NCBI RefSeq assembly: GCF_949987515.2
Contig: NW_027192650.1
Location: 3,472,001 to 3,536,000 of the forward strand
Source of the DNA: Delphinus delphis
Lineage: Eukaryota; Chordata; Mammalia; Artiodactyla; Delphinidae
Reading direction: 5' to 3'
Length of the DNA: 64,000 nucleotides
Within the stretch, counting starts at the first letter, position 1. Each line of letters begins with the position of its first letter. Below the pieces are notes generated by a model. It was not told the origin of the DNA and ran no database searches. It saw only the letters and a list, made by a program, of their open reading frames with translations. The position numbers were made by a program, and so were the translations under genes. Below are positions 39,158 to 48,919 of the stretch, one piece after another.

Positions 39158-40737
39158 TTGGCCAAAAAGGGCGTATGCGTTTTTTCCTGAATATATTCAG
39201 GAAAAAACGCATACGCCCTTTTTGGCCAACCAAGCAAGCTTGCAAAGGAAATCTGCACTACAATGAAGTCTCACTTCCCCCCGGTCAAAAGGGCCATCTG
39301 AAAAAAGTGTAAAATCCAGAAAGGCAGGACAGGCCATGGAGAACTGGGAGCCTTGTTATGCTGATGGGCGGGATGTAAATTGCCAACAACCACTCGGGAG
39401 AAGTGTATGGTGTTTCCTGAAACATCTAAAAAACAAAGCAACAGAGCCTAGGGCACTGCCACTTATGGTCCTATAGCTTAGGGAAATTAAAATCAAAAAG
39501 ACACAACCACCCCAAAGTTTGGGACGCCTCTCTTTACAAGAACCTCGTTTACCGTACAAGTTCAATATCACAGAAAGTGAAAAATGGATAAAGAAGTTGT
39601 GGTACTTACGTACAATGCAGTATCACTCAGCAATGAAATCTGTGTCATCAGGCCCGTAGCAGCACAATGAGTGGATTCAGGTACGATGATTCTAACTGAA
39701 ATAAGTCACACAGGAAAAGAAACATCATAAGATATCACTAATACACGGAATGTAAACTTGGCTACACAGGAACTGCATTCCAAAACAGAACAGGGTCTCA
39801 AATTTAGAAAACCAACTTATGCTTGCTTAAGGGTAAAGGTGAGTTGGGGTGCTGCATAAAACCAGAGATTGAAATGAGCACAGATAAAGTTCCTTAAGCC
39901 AAATATGGAATAGACAAGAGCTACTCCTTGCTCAACGAAATGGACTCAACACCCCATATTAAACGCCTAAGAATGTACCTGACTAGTAAGTATCTTAAAA
40001 CCTATGGATTGCTATGTCTCCAAAAGAGAATCAAGCGTTTGTAAAGGGGCATAAACGCAGCACTGATAGGATTGGAGAGGTTTGGTGTGCAAATGAAGAC
40101 CCTTTGAAGTCATATTGCATGGTACCCATTACACGGGTCTCAACTCTCCAGGTTTAAGGTATTCTTCCTTCAGCTAAAACATGCATGTGGAACCCAGAGT
40201 ATGATCAACCGTGTGAACGGGAGCCGTGTTCAAATATGTCTCAGTTTTCCTCCCCTGGTACTAGGGTGCAACATTCCAGATGCTTTACTAACACTCTCCC
40301 TACTTGGAGAGTCAGTGCCTTTAACCTCCTGTTCGCCCCAGTTTGCAATTTCTGCGGAAGATGAACAGGAATAGCGAGAACCAATGAGAGACTACCTGGA
40401 GGTGTCTGAACGGGCAAATTTAACTCTAATTTCCCACCAGGATGAGGAATTAACCAAAGGCTCAGCGTGCCGTGCCGGAACCAGTTTAGGGCCTGAAGCC
40501 ATCCTGCGGTGTTGCGGCCAGGTCACAGGAAAGCGAGTTGAAGAAAGGAGCTCAGGGGCACTGTAATTCACAAACCTGCAGAGTTATAAATGACAGCTAT
40601 CGTCCAAAAATAGACTGAAGTAAGGCTGCCAAGAGGACTTGAAAGCGGGGCAGAATTGCAGGAAACCGATTTCAGGAGGTAGACTGGAATTGCATTGAAA
40701 GCGTAGGAAAAGAGGCAGAACGTCCACAATGATGCAC
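39158..40737 (+). repeat. Satellite monomer M26 (1,580 bp)
   Basis: Lies 3,160 bp after M24, with the same CAGAAATGCAGG/GCATTTCAAGC approach and a perfect palindrome at 39158-39229. Confidence 0.95.
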
Positions 40738-42316
40738 TTGGCCAAAAGGGCGTATGCGTTTTTTCCTGAATATATTCAGGAAAAAACGCATACGCCCTTT
40801 TTGGCCAACCAAGCAAGCTTGCAAAGGAAATCTGCACTACAATGAAGTTTCACTTCCCCCCGGTCAAAAGGGCCATCAGAATAAAGTGTAAAATCCAGAA
40901 AGGCAGGACAGGCCATGGAGAACTGGGAGCCTTGTTATGCTGATGGGCGGGATGTAAATTGCCAACAGACACTTGGGACAAGTGTATGGTGTTTCCTGAA
41001 ACATCTAAAAAACAAAGCAACAGAGCCTAGGGCACTTCCACTTATGGTCCTATAGCTTAGGGAAATTAATATCAAAAAGACACAGCCACCCCAAAGTTTG
41101 GGACGCCTCTGTTTACAAGAACCTCGTTTACCGTACAAGTTCAATATCACAGAAAGTGAAAAATGGATAAAGAACTAGTGGTACTTACGTACAATGCAGT
41201 ATCACTCAGCAATGAAATCTATGTCATCAGGCCCGTAGCAGCATAATGAGTGGATTCAAGTACGATGATTCTAACTGAAATAAGTCACACAGAAAAAGAA
41301 ACATCAAAAGATATCACTAATACACGGAATGTAAGCTTGGCTACACTGGAACTGCATTCCAAAACAGAACAGGGTCTCAAATTTAGAAAACCAACTTATG
41401 CTTGCTTAAGGGTAAAGGTGAGTTGGGGTGCTGCATAAAACCAGAGATTGAAATGAGCACAGATAAAGTTCCTTAAGCCAAATATGGAACAGACAAGAGC
41501 TACTCCTTGCTCAATGAAATGGACTCAACACCCCATATTAAACGCCTAAGAATGTACCTGACTAGTAAGTATCTTAAAACCTAGGGATTGCTATGTCTCC
41601 AAAAGAGAATCAAGCGTGTGTACTGGGGCATAAATGCAGCAGTGATAGGATTGGAGAGGTTCGGTGAGCAAATGAAGACCCTTTGAAGTCATATTGCATG
41701 GTACCCATTCCACGGGTCTCAACTCTCCAGGTTTAAGGTATTCTTCCTTCAGCTAAAACATGCATGTGGAACCCAGAGTATGATCAACCGTGTGATCGGG
41801 AGACGTGTTCAAATATGTCTCAGTTTTCATACCCTGGTACTCGGGTGCAACATTCCAGACGCTTTACTAACACTCTCCCGACTTGGACAGTCAGTGCCTT
41901 TAACCTCCTGTTTGGCCCAGTTTGCAATTTCTGTGGAAGATGAACAGGAATAGGGAGAACCAATGAGAGACTAGCTGGAGGTGTCTGAACGGGCAAATTT
42001 AACTCTCATTTCCCACTAGGAAGAGGAATTAACCAAAGGCTCAGCGTGCCGTGCCGGAAACAGATTAGGGCCTGAAACCATCCTGAGGTGTTGCGGCCAG
42101 CTCACAAGAAAGTGAGTTGAAGAAAGGAGCTCAGTGGCTCTGTAATTCACAAACCTGCAGAGTTATAAATGACAGCTATCGTCCAAAATTAGACTGAAGT
42201 AAGGCTGCCAAGAGGACTTGAAAGCGGGGCAGAATTGCAGGAAACCGATTTCAGGAGGTAGACTGGAATTGCATTGAAAGTGTAGGAAAAGAGGCAGAAC
42301 GTCCACAATGATGCAC
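40738..42316 (+). repeat. Satellite monomer M27 (1,579 bp)
   Basis: Lies 3,159 bp after M25 with the same four-A left arm and CATCAGAATAAAGTG (~40,873). Its second half matches M22 (five units upstream), so it joins two source units. Confidence 0.95.
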
Positions 42317-43108
42317 TTTGCCAAAAGGGCGTATCCGTTTTTTCCTGAATATATTCAGGAAAAAACGCATACGCCCTTTTTGGCCAACTAAGTAAGCTTG
42401 CAAAGGAAATCTGCACTACAATGAAGTCTCACTTCCCCCCGGTCAAAAGGGCCATCAGAATAAAGTGTAAAATCCAGAAAGGCAGGACAGGCCATGGAGA
42501 ACTGGGAGCCTTGTTATGCTGATGGGCGGGATGTAAATTGCCAACAGACACTCGGGACAAGTGTATGGTGTTTCCTGAAACATCTAAAAAACAAAGCAAC
42601 AGAGCCTAGGGTACTTCCACTTATGGTCCTATAGCTTAGGGAAATTAATATCAAAAAGACACAGCAACCCCAAAATTTGGGATGGCTGTTTTTACAGGAA
42701 TCTCTTCTACGGCACAAGTTAAATATCCCAGAGAGCAAATAATGGATAAAGAAGTTGCGGTACTTATGTACAACAGAATACCACTCAGCAATGAAATCTA
42801 TGTCACCAGGCCCGTACCCGCATAATGAGTGGATTGAGGCACGATGATTCTAAGTGAAATAAGTCACACAGAAAAAGAAACATCATAAGGTATCACTAAT
42901 ACACGGAATGTGAACTTGGCTACACATGAACTGAATTACAAAACAGAACAGGGTCTCAAGTTTGGAAAATCAACTTATGCCTGCTTAAGGGGGAAGGTGA
43001 GTTGGGGTGCTGCATAAAGCAGAGTTTGAAATTAGCACAGATACCGTTCCATAAGCCAAATATGTTATAGACAAGAGCTACCCCTTGCTCAACGAAATGG
43101 ATTCAACA
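42317..43108 (+). repeat. Satellite monomer M28, truncated and diverging array edge
   Basis: The palindrome from 42317 has several left-arm changes (TTTGCC end, four A, TATCCG). The first ~340 bases are array-like; from ~42,660 substitutions become dense (for example GGGATGGCTGTTTTTACAGGAATC) and several resemble the old monomers of the interruption. The unit ends after GGATTCAACA, where the LINE-1 at 43,109 begins. It marks the left edge of the homogenised array. Confidence 0.92.
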
Positions 43109-43855
43109 ATGAGGTATCACCTCTCACCTGGTAGAGTAGGCATCATTGAAAATCTACAAAGAAAAAATGCTGGAAAGGGTGTGGAGAAAAGGAACCCTCT
43201 CCCACTATTGTTGGGAATATAAATTGATACAGTCATTATGGAGAACAATATGGAATTTCTTAAGAAACTAACAATAGAATTACCATATGATACAGCAATC
43301 CCAGTACTGGACATATACCCAGACAAAACCATAAATCAAAAAGAGTCATTCACCGCAATGTTCATTGCATCACTATTTACAATATCGAGGTAATGGAAGC
43401 AACCTAAATGCCCACAGACAGACGAATGCATAAAGCTGTGGTACATATATAAAATGGAATATTACTAAGCCATGAAAAGGAATGAAATTGGGTCATTTGT
43501 AGAGACGTCGATGGATCTAGAGACTGTCATACAGAGTGAAGTAAGTCAGAAAGAGAAAAACAAATCTTGTATATTCATGCATATATGTGGAACCTAGAAA
43601 AACTGTACAGATTAACCATTTTGCAAGGCATAAATAGAGCAACAGATGTAGACAACAAACGTATGGACAACAAGGGGGGAAAGCTGTTGGGGGGTGGTGG
43701 TGGGAGGAGTTGAGAGACTGGGATTGGCATGTATACATTTATATGTATAAAATAGATAACCAATAAGAACCTGCTGTATAAAAATATAAAATAAAATTCA
43801 AAATTAAAAAGAAATAAAATTTAAAAAATAAAACAGAAAAAACAATTATTCCCTG
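43109..43855 (+). mobile_element. 5'-truncated LINE-1 3' end with A-rich tail
   Basis: Contiguous similarity to the typical mammalian LINE-1 end: ORF2 3' end (TATCACCTCTCACCTGGTAG..., ATGCTGGAAAGGGTGTGGAG, CATATACCCAGACAAAACC, GGTACATATATAAAATGGAA), then a 3' UTR with a G-rich stretch (43,674-43,710) and ATAAAATAGATAACCAATAAG, typical of cetartiodactyl LINE-1 ends. The tail at ~43,780-43,855 is A-rich. Stop codons interrupt the reading frame, so it is dead. It begins exactly where satellite monomer M28 stops. The satellite does not resume after the tail, so this is not a simple insertion into a monomer. No target-site duplication was identified by eye. Confidence 0.9.
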
Positions 43856-44040
43856 CACATACATGTATTTATATGAATAAATTATTTCCATGCTTATATC
43901 TGTAAATACAAAAAAGAGGAATAAAATCTACCTTGAACCAAAAACGAAAAAGAGAAAAAAAACACAGAACCCACCAGTTACACAGAGGAAAACCGTATCA
44001 GGGCACTTGCTCCAGTTGTAAACAATTCTGAAGTTGGTCA
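43856..44040. other. AT-rich unassigned sequence
   Basis: AT-rich DNA following the LINE-1 tail, with A-rich runs (near 43,925-43,965). I recognise no repeat family or coding potential. Confidence 0.5.
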
Positions 44041-45290
44041 GTGGTGGGGAATCGTCTCCCATTCAGCCAGCAGCCCCCACGCAACAAGCGTCCTCATTGC
44101 AAAGCTGGGGCACCGTGCCGAGGCATCTGTGAGTAAACGTGAGCTGAGCCCCAGGCCAGTTGCTGCTGAACTATTCCCACCCGTCCCAGGTAAAACACCT
44201 GAATATATACAAGGACTTGAAAGCCTAGAGGAAGGGCCATAGAGCCACACGAGTGACAGCATGCCGGCCGACTTGGTGCCTGCAGGCCAGCCAGGATGGT
44301 CCTGGCCCTGGGTGCTCTTCTGGAAGATTTCCATTTCCCTGCCTGAGATACCCGTCCTGTCCCTGCCCCCACTGCTTTTTTCCTTCCTCACCTCTGCCCA
44401 GGGAGAAATTCCAGCAGCAGGTATGGGTGACACATCCTCTTCTTTAGCAGGTGGCAGCCTGGCAACTGCTGCAGAAAGTCCAGCAGAGCCCCACTCACAC
44501 TGGGCCACCCACAAAGCCGTGGCCTCTCACTCCCTCCCACCAGCCCAGCCCCGAGACTGCTGACAGGGCAGAGAAAATGGCGTCAGGCACGGCTGCAGGG
44601 GCTCTTGCTGCCTGGAGTGGTATTTATATTGATCTCAACCCAAGCACACCTGGGGAGGGCTGGCCGGCACGGTAAGGCTGCCCAGGTCAGCCAATCATCA
44701 CCCCTCAGGGGCTCACAGTTGCAGAAAATGGAACTTGCTGAACCGGCCAGGTCCAAGGAACAGGTGTGGGCTCCTGAGAGTCAGGATAGACAAGGGGCTG
44801 CAGCTTTGGCTTGTTTTCTAATCATTTTATCTGGCCCATGAGTGGGAGACAACTTCAAGAAAACCCTCTCCTAATGAGAGGAACCCAGGAGTCAGGGAGA
44901 GGAGGGGTGGGTGGTGGTTGGAGACAGAGGCCTGGTGCCCCGGGTGCAGTGGAAGTCTCTGGAAGACCAGGTGGAGGGAGGCCTCACGGAGTGATGCCCA
45001 GGGTCACAGACCTGTCGCAGCTGCTGTTTGTTAGTTCAAGTCCTGCTCTGAGGTGCTCTGTGTCAGCTCTGAGCGACAGGTGAGCTGGGGGTGCTCTGCA
45101 ATGAGGGCTATGTGCACGGTTCCTGTGTGCCCAGCCCTGCCACGGTACCTGCAAGGGTAGCTCTGTATCCTGGGAGGGGCCTGACCACGAGAGCCCCGTG
45201 GGCTGGGGTGGGGGTGGGGTACCTGCCCAGGTGAGCTCCATATTCTGGGATTGGTCTGACCACGAGAGCCCCATGGGCTGCTGGGGACCT
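44041..45290. other. GC-rich unassigned segment inside the array interruption
   Basis: Base composition changes sharply from the AT-rich satellite and LINE DNA to GC-rich sequence with C- and G-rich runs. The longest open frame is 158 codons on the minus strand (44,038-44,514), with overlapping frames on the other strand. None resembles a family I recognise, and overlapping opens in several frames are expected in GC-rich DNA. It could be host segmental DNA captured into the array, or a decayed upstream part of the ERV remnant that follows. No splice or promoter structure was identified. Confidence 0.5.
45144..45288 (+). repeat. Two-copy 74-bp tandem duplication
   Basis: GGTACCTGC at 45,144 and again at 45,218 starts two similar stretches. 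Each contains TGACCACGAGAGCCCC and a GTGGGCTG/ATGGGCTG end, with several substitutions between copies. It is an isolated duplication in the GC-rich segment. Confidence 0.75.
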
Positions 45291-46440
45291 GGTAAAGGAT
45301 GTCAGGACAGTCAGTGAAGCCACCGAGGATATACCTCCAGTTGCTCCTAATTCCTACACCCTGCTGGTCATTCTACCAACCACCAGGACATGGTATTCTG
45401 TATTAGTCTTCAATGATGCCTTCTTTTGTATTCCATTAGTCCCAGAGTCACAAGAAATTTTGGCTTGTGAGTGGCAGGACTCAACATACAACTAAAACAA
45501 TACTTCCGGGCCATCTGGCCCCAAGGGTGCAAAAATTCCCACACCATCTTTGGGGAAAGCTTAGCTAAAGACCTAAAAGTTCTACCTCTGGAAAAGGAAA
45601 CCCTCCTTCAATATGCAGACGACATTCTGATCACCAGCCCTACTAAGGAGGCCTCTGAACTACCAAGCCAGTAAAGGATAGAAGTTGTCCAAGAAAAAGC
45701 TCAAATATCACAGACTGCGGTGACCTGCCTGGGCTTCATTCTCACAGAAGGTCAGAGAAGCCCATCCCAGGAAAGGGAAGAAACCATTTTCAGCCTTACC
45801 CCTTTCTAAAACTAGAAGACAGCTTAGGGGTTCCTGGGGAGGCCAGGGTTTGCTGCTTCTGGATCCCTAACTACAGTCTACTAGCTGGGCCTCTATATGA
45901 AACACTGAAAGGAAAAGATGATGATCCTTTTGAATAGAATCCAGAAGTGGCCTTTCAAGAATGGAAAGATCAGTCAATTCAGACCCTTGCCCTGGAACTC
46001 CCTAATTTAGCTAAACCCTTTGACCTTTACATTCCCGGTGAAAGGTGAATCGCCATTGGAGAATTAGTGCAAAAACTGGGACCACTTGAAATGGAACAAT
46101 GCAAGAATGCCATCCAGGTAGGATAAACTACGGTCACTAAGGGGCTTGGCCCACTGCCACATCTGGCCAAGATACTGGCGGTATCTAAAAACCTGGAAAT
46201 CAGCAGCCCAAAAGGCCACCTCCCTCCTAAGGGAAAAGGACCCCACGTGGTGATCCTAACCACCAACCATGCCCTGAAGTTGCAGGGTTCGCTCCGTGGG
46301 CACACCGACCTCGAGTGAGGAGGCCCTCCAACTCCAACATCCAGAGAGATAACCGGGGGCAACAGGGCACCATGACGACTCGTGTGAACATCACTTGACC
46401 TGGAGTTTCTCTCATAAAACAACAAGAGTGTGTCCCAAAA
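45291..46440 (+). pseudogene. pol: Degenerate ERV1/gammaretrovirus-like pol (reverse transcriptase to RNase H region)
   Basis: Read on +, the 45,291-45,680 stretch resembles retroviral reverse transcriptase: a proline-rich approach, FNDAFFCIPL near 45,413, and the polymerase active-site box QYADDILI at about 45,610-45,633, whose two aspartates are the metal-binding pair. The frame stops at ~45,672. Similarity continues in shifted frames with further stops (for example at ~45,936 and ~46,046) through a connection/RNase H-like part to ~46,310. It is a dead copy with several frameshifts and stops; no integrase was recognised. The order pol, env trace, LTR on one strand indicates a single provirus remnant. 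The gammaretrovirus-like assignment rests on the style of the motif block, not a search. Confidence 0.82.
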
Positions 46441-46449
46441 GAGTAGACT

Positions 46450-46790
46450 ACTGCTTGCAGGACTTACTGCACCCAGAGGGGAGCTAATAATCTTGGTGGG
46501 GGAACAGTATACCACACTGTCACCATAGAAAAGCCTACAGACACCGTGATGATGGTGGCCAATAAGACCGGCTGGACTCCTGTTTACTTCAAAAGGCTGT
46601 TGACTCAGTAGCCATCATGGTCCTTGATCACCACTGACCCTGGACTGTCTGGGAGTTGAGCGGGCAGGGCTCTGACACCTGGTGCTGTTTGTACGTTAAT
46701 TCAGGGGCCTAACTGAAGAAAGCGCAGACTACTGGTCAGAGCATCTAGGCTGGCAGAGACGGTCAGCCTAAGGTGGCCGAACAAATGTGG
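46450..46790 (+). pseudogene. env: Probable ERV env (transmembrane subunit) trace
   Basis: A short translated stretch at about 46,674-46,712 reads DTWCCLYVNSGA and ends in a stop. The WCC at ~46,680-46,688 with a following YVN resembles the cysteine motif of gammaretroviral transmembrane ectodomains. The cysteine expected seven residues upstream of the pair is replaced by glycine, and the surrounding frame has stops. It lies between pol and the LTR, as env should. The boundaries are uncertain and everything outside the motif is weak. Confidence 0.55.
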
Positions 46791-47042
46791 GGCGGGGTGA
46801 AACCGGCCCCCACAGCGTCTCTGCACATCTCTTTCCTGGACCCTTAAAGGTCATTAGAATCTATAACACTTCCAATGCTGGTGCTCAGGTGGACGAGCAG
46901 GGAGGCAGGGGTCCTGGGGACAATCAACGTCACCGGGAGGCTGCTGGGGAGAAGCTCTGACCCTCGCCCCAGGGTATGAGGGCTCCCAACTCAGCACTCA
47001 GCAGTTACAGAAGAAGGGTCTGCACCCTCAGCACTCCAAGAA
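46791..47042. other. Unassigned, probably decayed ERV internal sequence
   Basis: Between the env trace and the LTR. No motif was recognised and no clear polypurine tract was found directly before the LTR; assigned to the provirus by position only. Confidence 0.4.
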
Positions 47043-47550
47043 TGAGGAACGGGACAAAAGGCAGAGGAGGGGTTTGTCCCCAGCAAAGCCCATTAAAAAT
47101 CCCTGGGAGATAAAAATAGAATCTGGGCAATAAAGTCAAGTCTAACCTTTTTTATCCTTTGTGCTTTGTCTAATTTCACGTGCTCCTAGGGTCCCGCATG
47201 CAGAGGTTCCACACCCGGCACTTCAGACCAGATTTCCTAGTGCAGAATGGCTGGGTCGACACCTCAGCTCCTGGGGCCCAGTGCAGACTCCACGATATAG
47301 AGCCTGAGCTACAGCCAACCCGGCCCTCGAGAGCTCCGCCACCTCCCTCCCTCCCACTGACTCTGACAGGATCTCTACACAGCAGCCCAGCCCACAGCCC
47401 ACGGGGTAGTGCATGCTCTCACCTCTCCATTCTCTGATCAAAATATAAAGTTTCCTTTGCTTGTGAACCAAACTCAGTCTCGATCTGTTGGCCCCAATGA
47501 CACTGGGCAGGGGGACACTTGTTGGGGTCCACTCTGGAGGATCAGTAACA
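47043..47550 (+). mobile_element. ERV long terminal repeat (3' LTR)
   Basis: The proposed limits give a 508-bp element starting TGAGGAACGGG and ending GATCAGTAACA, the TG...CA ends expected of an LTR. Inside are AATAAA at 47,129-47,134, an ATATAAAG box at 47,443-47,450, and an R/U5-like end (CTCAGTCTCGATCTGTTGG near 47,472, ACACTTGTTGGGGTC near 47,516) resembling gammaretroviral LTRs. It follows the pol and env remnants on the same strand, so it is the 3' LTR. No partner LTR was found upstream. The 5' limit is less certain than the 3' limit. Confidence 0.7.
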
Positions 47551-47870
47551 GAAATTGAGACTATTGTAACCTCAATGAACAGATGTGTGAGCCAAACTGT
47601 AGTTAACATAGAACAGTGTATAAGGCTCGGGTAAAATAAGATGTTTTTAACACTTCCATTTGATATTTCCATCACTTTTTATAAGCAAGTTCAGTGAAAA
47701 GGTTTGTCTTATTTGTCAGGTCAATATTAGAGAAACGAAGTGATTTCTTTCCAAGGATGTACATTTAATAATCTTGGTTAAACCTTCAATCTTGTTTTAA
47801 ATGCTTTTCCATTGAAAATGATACCTCTCTTTCAGCTCCCCCATTTCTGAGAAGTATAAAATCTTATAAT
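47551..47870. other. AT-rich unassigned sequence
   Basis: About 320 bases between the LTR and the next LINE-1 fragment. No repeat family, open frame or tandem structure was recognised. Confidence 0.5.
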
Positions 47871-48046
47871 TTATTATTACCAAAGGGGAAAGGTGGGAGG
47901 AGGGATAAATTAACAGTTTGGAATGAACACATACACACTGCTATGTATAAAATAGATCATCAACAAGGAACTACTGTATAGCACAGGGAACTACACTCAA
48001 CATTTTGCAATAACCTATAAGGGGAAATAATCTGAAAAAGAATAGA
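47871..48046 (+). mobile_element. LINE-1 3' UTR fragment
   Basis: Typical cetartiodactyl LINE-1 3' UTR: CCAAAGGGGAAAGGTGGGAG, then ATAAAATAGATCATCAACAAGG, CTGTATAGCACAGGGAACTA, CAATAACCTATAAGGGGAAA and TCTGAAAAAGAATAGATAT. It lacks the very 3' terminus and tail. It is the same LINE-1 section found, much more decayed, in the satellite monomer, and lies ~0.8 kb upstream of the first old monomer palindrome. Confidence 0.85.
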
Positions 48047-48266
48047 TATTTTTATTGACATCATCTATCAATGACAGTTAAAGTGTAGCCTAAGGGAAGC
48101 TGGTGGTGAGTGCTTCTGACCCTGAAGACTTCAATCATCTAAAGTTTGGACTCTGCCTACTTCCCAAGGCCCTTAATGAACATATGTGTAGCTGTAGCTT
48201 AAAAAATTCCCCAGTTTGGGTTTCGGGGAGACACTGATTTTGAAAAAGCCCTGGTGTTCTCCTTAC
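48047..48266. other. Unassigned sequence upstream of the first old monomer
   Basis: Not aligned by eye to either monomer type. The 48,200-48,262 stretch (AAAAAATTCCCCAGTTTGGG, CGGGGAGACACTG, CTGGTGTTCTCCTTAC) looks LTR-like, but this is only an impression. Confidence 0.4.
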
Positions 48267-48849
48267 ATGAATGGGACTCTTCCTACTGCTAAAACATGTC
48301 TGTCACACCCAGAGGATGGTATACCGTCTGATCGGGAAGAGTTTGGAAAAGGCATCTCATCTCCTCATCTCCTGGTGCTCGGGTTCACCCCTCCAGCGTC
48401 TTTACTAACAGTCTCCCCACTTGGAGATGTCAGCACTGTCAACATCCTGTTGCGTACAGTTTGGAATTTGTCCAGAGGATGAAGCGGAAGGATGAGGAAC
48501 AATGAGAGACAAGTCCTAGGTGTTCAGACAGGCACATGTCACTCTAATTTCCAATCAGGAAGATGAATTGACCAAAAGCTAGGGTTGCCCATGGAAACAG
48601 TATAGGGCTTGAGGAAATCCCGCTGCTTTGTGGCCAGTTCCCATAAACACGAGTTGAACAATGGAACTCAGGGGCAGTAAAATTCACAAAACTGCAGAGT
48701 TGAAAATATCCATCACTGAAAAATGTCTTGAGGAAAGTCAGAGAAAAGGACTTGTAAGCAAGGGAGAATGGCAGGAAAGGGATTTGAGGAGGTAGAAAGG
48801 ACTCGCCATTAAGCACAAGAAAAGGAGCTGAACATTGCCAACATTGCAG
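48267..48849 (+). repeat. Old diverged satellite monomer D0 (partial, non-LINE half)
   Basis: Aligns with the second half of the array monomer: CTGCTAAAACATG, GATCGGGAAGAG, CTCGGGTTCACC, CTTTACTAACAGTCTCCCCAC, CAATGAGAGACAAG, CTGCAGAGTTGAAAAT. It shows many substitutions and small indels and is clearly older than the array units. It leads into the palindrome at 48,850. Confidence 0.87.
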
Positions 48850-48919
48850 TTGGCCAAAAAGGGTGTATGCGTTCTTTTCTGTATATATTCAAGAAAAGGG
48901 CATACACTTTTTTAGCCAA
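48850..48919. repeat. Diverged palindrome with one matched (compensated) arm change
   Basis: In this old 70-bp copy the consensus C in the left arm is T at 48,864, and its pairing partner G in the right arm is A at 48,906, so TGTATGC still pairs with GCATACA. Other positions in the copy are mismatched. Confidence 0.85.

Larger units (their letters stand above)
34800..40860 (+). repeat. Second higher-order block: ~3,160-bp dimer duplicated
   Basis: The 34.8-37.7-kb stretch recurs at 37.96-40.86 kb. M24/M26 share CAGAAATGCAGG plus GCATTTCAAGC; M25/M27 share the four-A left palindrome arm, AGCGTAGG and CATCAGAATAAAG. The GTGTAAAGGGGC and TTTGCCCCAG group recurs at 35.3-35.6, 38.46-38.76 and, partly, 40.04-40.34 kb. 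Confidence 0.87.
1..43108 (+). repeat. Left block of ~1,579-bp tandem satellite array (common cetacean satellite, delphinid-length form)
   Basis: Twenty-eight head-to-tail monomers, all in one orientation, are recognised by a 72-bp palindrome recurring every 1,576-1,581 bp (starts 91, 1670, 3248, 4827, 6407, 7983 and so on to 42317). One interval is short because of a ~410-bp deletion at 9,197. Monomers look nearly identical by eye, with scattered substitutions and 1-3-bp indels. Just after the palindrome each unit has ~830 bp derived from a LINE-1 ORF2 3' end and 3' UTR, followed by ~670 bp of non-LINE sequence. Repeat length and composition match what I recall of the common cetacean highly repetitive component in Delphinidae; that identification rests on memory, not a search. 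The last unit becomes more diverged from about 42,660 and stops at 43,108. Confidence 0.93.

Noticed and set aside
1..43108. CRISPR-like array
   Set aside because: The repeat unit is ~1.58 kb with no short repeat/spacer alternation.
43856..44040. SINE or tRNA-derived element after the LINE tail
   Set aside because: No A/B box pair or tRNA-like head was recognised; only A-rich sequence.
44038..44514. 158-codon minus-strand frame in the GC-rich segment
   Set aside because: Overlaps open frames on the other strand, is GC-rich with no recognisable domain, and lies in a repeat-filled island.
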